64,000 bases of DNA from the NCBI GenBank assembly GCA_946811695.1, contig OX328123.1, positions 126,329,518-126,393,517 of the forward strand, written 5' to 3'. This stretch comes from Gonocerus acuteangulatus (taxonomy: Eukaryota; Arthropoda; Insecta; Hemiptera; Coreidae). Below the pieces are notes generated by a model. It ran no database searches, was not told the DNA's origin, and saw nothing but the letters and a program-made list of their open reading frames with translations. The position numbers and the translations under genes were made by a program. Shown piece after piece: positions 61,515 to 64,000 of this stretch; positions within the stretch are counted from its first letter, which is position 1; every line of letters starts with the position of its first letter.

Positions 61515-64000
61515 AATTCAACTTTTCAGGACTTTTTCGATTTTTTTCTTTAACAATACCTTAATGCCTATCATCCTGTAAAATTTCAAGTCTTTAGCTT
61601 CTTGGGAAGTGCCTAATAATTTGGATGAGTGCTATAAATTCCTATTTTCCATCGCTTATATCTCAGAAACCATTCAATGTAGAATTATGAAACTTTCCAA
61701 TTTTACTTACATCTCTTACAATAATGTCTGTGTAAAATTTCATAAGTTTATTTTTAACTGCTTGAAAGTTTTGAGAGGGTAAAAATCGGCTCTAATACGG
61801 CGGGTAATATACACACAGTATGCTTAGGCCGGGAACTTGGCCTGGCGCTCTACCGTATGCCTAGATTGGATCGAAATAAGCTAAAATGACAGAGTTCCTG
61901 ATATTTGGATTTCTTTAAACTCAGTCATTGCTGGCAAAGGGAAACAGCCCTCAGTTGGCTTGATGCACGTCTGTTTATCTTACCCTCGTCTCTCCCTCAT
62001 CTCATCCTTACTACCATTCAACCTTTCGTCTCTCTCAGCATCCCTTTGTTATATATTTGAAATTATCAAGATATAATATCAAATGTTCTTTATGTTGGAG
62101 ATCTTATACTAAACTAAAACAAATTTTCTATCGCGGTAATGAAAATCACTCAGATACAAAATTACGATGTAATTAATTTATAAATATAATTTATAGCTGT
62201 GCGTTATTTTTGATGGTATTTAATCATGATTAAAATTAATTATTGTAAGGTTTCATCATTATTAAAATTTATTGTTATTAAGTTTAATTATTGTTAGAAT
62301 TACAATCAATTGTGAGAGGCAATCAAATATTTTTATGTTTCGCGACACATATTATACGAATCGCGAGTATGTGATTTAGGTACCACTGGCCCTCGTGCTT
62401 AGGCAAAAGAGCATGGTCCGCCATCATCATAGCATGGTCCGCCATTATCATTCCTATAGCCGGCCCATGCGCAAGCAACTCTCGTTATGTGCGTGTATGC
62501 CAGTGGCTTTCAATGGTTTATTTTCCGCTCCCCTTGGCGTTATAAGTTCTTCTTGGCATTCTTATTACTATAGCCGGCCCATGCGCAAGCAACACACGTT
62601 ATGTGCGTGTATGCCAGTGGCTTTCAATGGTTTATTTTCCGCTTCCCTTGGCGTTATAAGTTGTTCTTGGCATTCTTGTTCCTATAGCCGGCCAATGTTT
62701 GTTATATTGGACCTTTCTGGACGCCTACCTACCCGGCGGATGGTTAGATACTTCCATAATTACCACGCCAAGGGAAGCGGAAAATAAACCATTGAAAGCC
62801 ACTGTTATACACGCACATAACGAGTGTTGCTTGCGCATGGGCCGGCTATAGGAATAAGAATGCCAAGAAGAACTTATAACGCCAAGGGGAGCGGAAAATA
62901 AACCATTGAAAGCCACTGGCATACACGCACATAACGAGAGTTGCTTGCGCATGGGCCGGCTATAGGAACAAGAATGCCAAGAACAACTTATAACGCCAAG
63001 GGGAGAGGAAAATAAACCATTAAAAGCCACTGGCATACACGAAAATAACAAAAGTTGCTTGCGCATGGGCCGGCTATAGGAATGATAATGATGGCGGACC
63101 ATGCTCTTTTGCCTAAGCACGAGGGCCAGTGGTACCTAAATCACATACTCGCGATTCGTATAATATGTGTCGCGAAACATAAAAATATTTGATTGCCTCT
63201 CACAATTGATTGTAATTCTAACAATAATTAAACTTAATAACAATAAATTTTAATAATGATGAAACCTTACAATAATTAATTTTAATTATGATTAAATACC
63301 ATCAAAAATAACGCACAGCTATAAATTATTCTTATAAATTAATTACATCGTAATTTTGTATCTGAGTGATTTTCATTACCGCGATAGAAAATTTGTTTTA
63401 GTTTAGTATAAGATCTCCAACATAAAGAACATTTGATATTATATCTTGATAATTTCAAATATATAACAAAGGGATGCTGAGAGAGGCGAAAGGTTGAATG
63501 GTAGTAAGGATGAGATGAGGGAGAGACGAGGGTAAGCTAAACAGACGTGCATCAAGCCAACTGAGGGCTGTTTCCCTTTGCCAGCAATGACTGAGTTTAA
63601 AGAAATCCAAATATCAGGAACTCTGTCATTTTAGCTTATTTCGATCCAATCTAGGCATACGGTAGAGCGCCAGGCCAAGTTCCCGGCCTAAGCATACTGT
63701 GTGTATATTACCCGCCGTATTAGAGCCGATTTTTACCCTCTCAAAACTTTCAAGCAGTTAAAAATAAACTTATGAAATTTTACACGGACATTATTGTAAG
63801 AGATGTAAGTAAAATTGGAAAGTTTCATAATTCTACATTGAATAGTTTCTGAGATATAAGCGATGGAAAATAGGAATTTATAGCACTCATCCAAATTATT
63901 AGGCACTTCCCAAGAAGCTAAAGACTTGAAATTTTACAGGATGATAGGCATTAAGGTATTGTTAAAGAAAAAAATCGAAAAAGTCCTGAAAAGTTGAATT
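61515..64000. repeat. large palindrome, right end beyond the window
   Basis: The left arm (61515–~62690) is the inverse of the right arm (~62765–64000), nearly identical throughout, with a ~75-bp spacer. The sequence at the window's last base matches the inverse of 61515, so the right arm may continue. Inner parts are 114-bp tandem units. One arm has an extra 21-bp duplication (GCATGGTCCGCC…). Could be a foldback transposon, an inverted duplication or an assembly fold-back. Confidence 0.85.
62461..63070. repeat. 114-bp tandem units at the palindrome centre
   Basis: CGGCCCATGCGCAAGCAAC starts units at 62461, 62575 and 62689 (partial) on the plus strand; the inverse phase GCCGG is at 62841, 62955 and 63069. 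As 114 is 38 codons, frames stay open on both strands (62395–62787 plus, 62725–63120 minus) and encode the same 38-residue repeat. I see no protein family and regard these as non-coding. Confidence 0.85.

Noticed and set aside
62395..63120. Two ~130-residue repeat proteins
   Set aside because: The unit length is a multiple of three so frames stay open by construction; the same peptide arises from both strands of a palindrome, and there is no promoter or family match.

Overview
The window looks like nuclear DNA of an insect. It is AT-rich, has GT–AG introns and tRNA-derived SINEs, and is dominated by transposable elements. The only recognisable host gene is a member of the Osiris family, which is characteristic of insects. 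Exon 1 is at 39694–40162 and exon 2 at 56668–57035, separated by a 16.5-kb phase-1 intron filled largely with repeats. No prokaryotic features, CRISPR arrays or intact tRNA/rRNA genes were seen.

Layout. 1–2133: a SINE, a Helitron-type 3' end and one copy of a 529-bp duplication. 2160–5994: a nearly complete Penelope-like element (minus strand) with ~465-bp pseudo-LTRs, each holding a hammerhead ribozyme; its RT–GIY-YIG frame has two frameshifts. 6040–9865: the second duplication copy, then a non-LTR RT gene split exactly by a 3.0-kb non-coding element. 9866–14168: another such element with a third nested inside. 14200–20300: tandem and inverted repeats, a head-on pair of 5S-rRNA-derived sequences, and a decayed pogo-type transposon. 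20300–30000: a large nested stack (family A element, family B element inside it, then a LINE ORF1, another A element and a Helitron). 30000–39130: SINEs, a mariner with both ends, and a second, broken Penelope-like element. 39544–58073: the Osiris locus, whose intron holds another A element carrying a hammerhead-bearing retroelement. 58839–61180: a SINE and LINE fragments. 61515–64000: a >2.4-kb palindrome running off the window.

The most unusual content is two related families of non-coding elements, here called A and B. Both start AGTCCG(A/T)C...CGCAGGA, have a 12–13-bp subterminal inverted motif (A: TTAGCGCGGTTCC), internal satellite arrays, a hypervariable (TA)n tract (clear in A) and a 3' hairpin ending in ...GCTAA. 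Several junctions can be read to the base because they split a LINE reading frame or a satellite unit. They show insertion into oligo-A without a target duplication. This resembles helentron/DINE-1-type rolling-circle elements, but no Rep/helicase gene is present and the assignment is inference.
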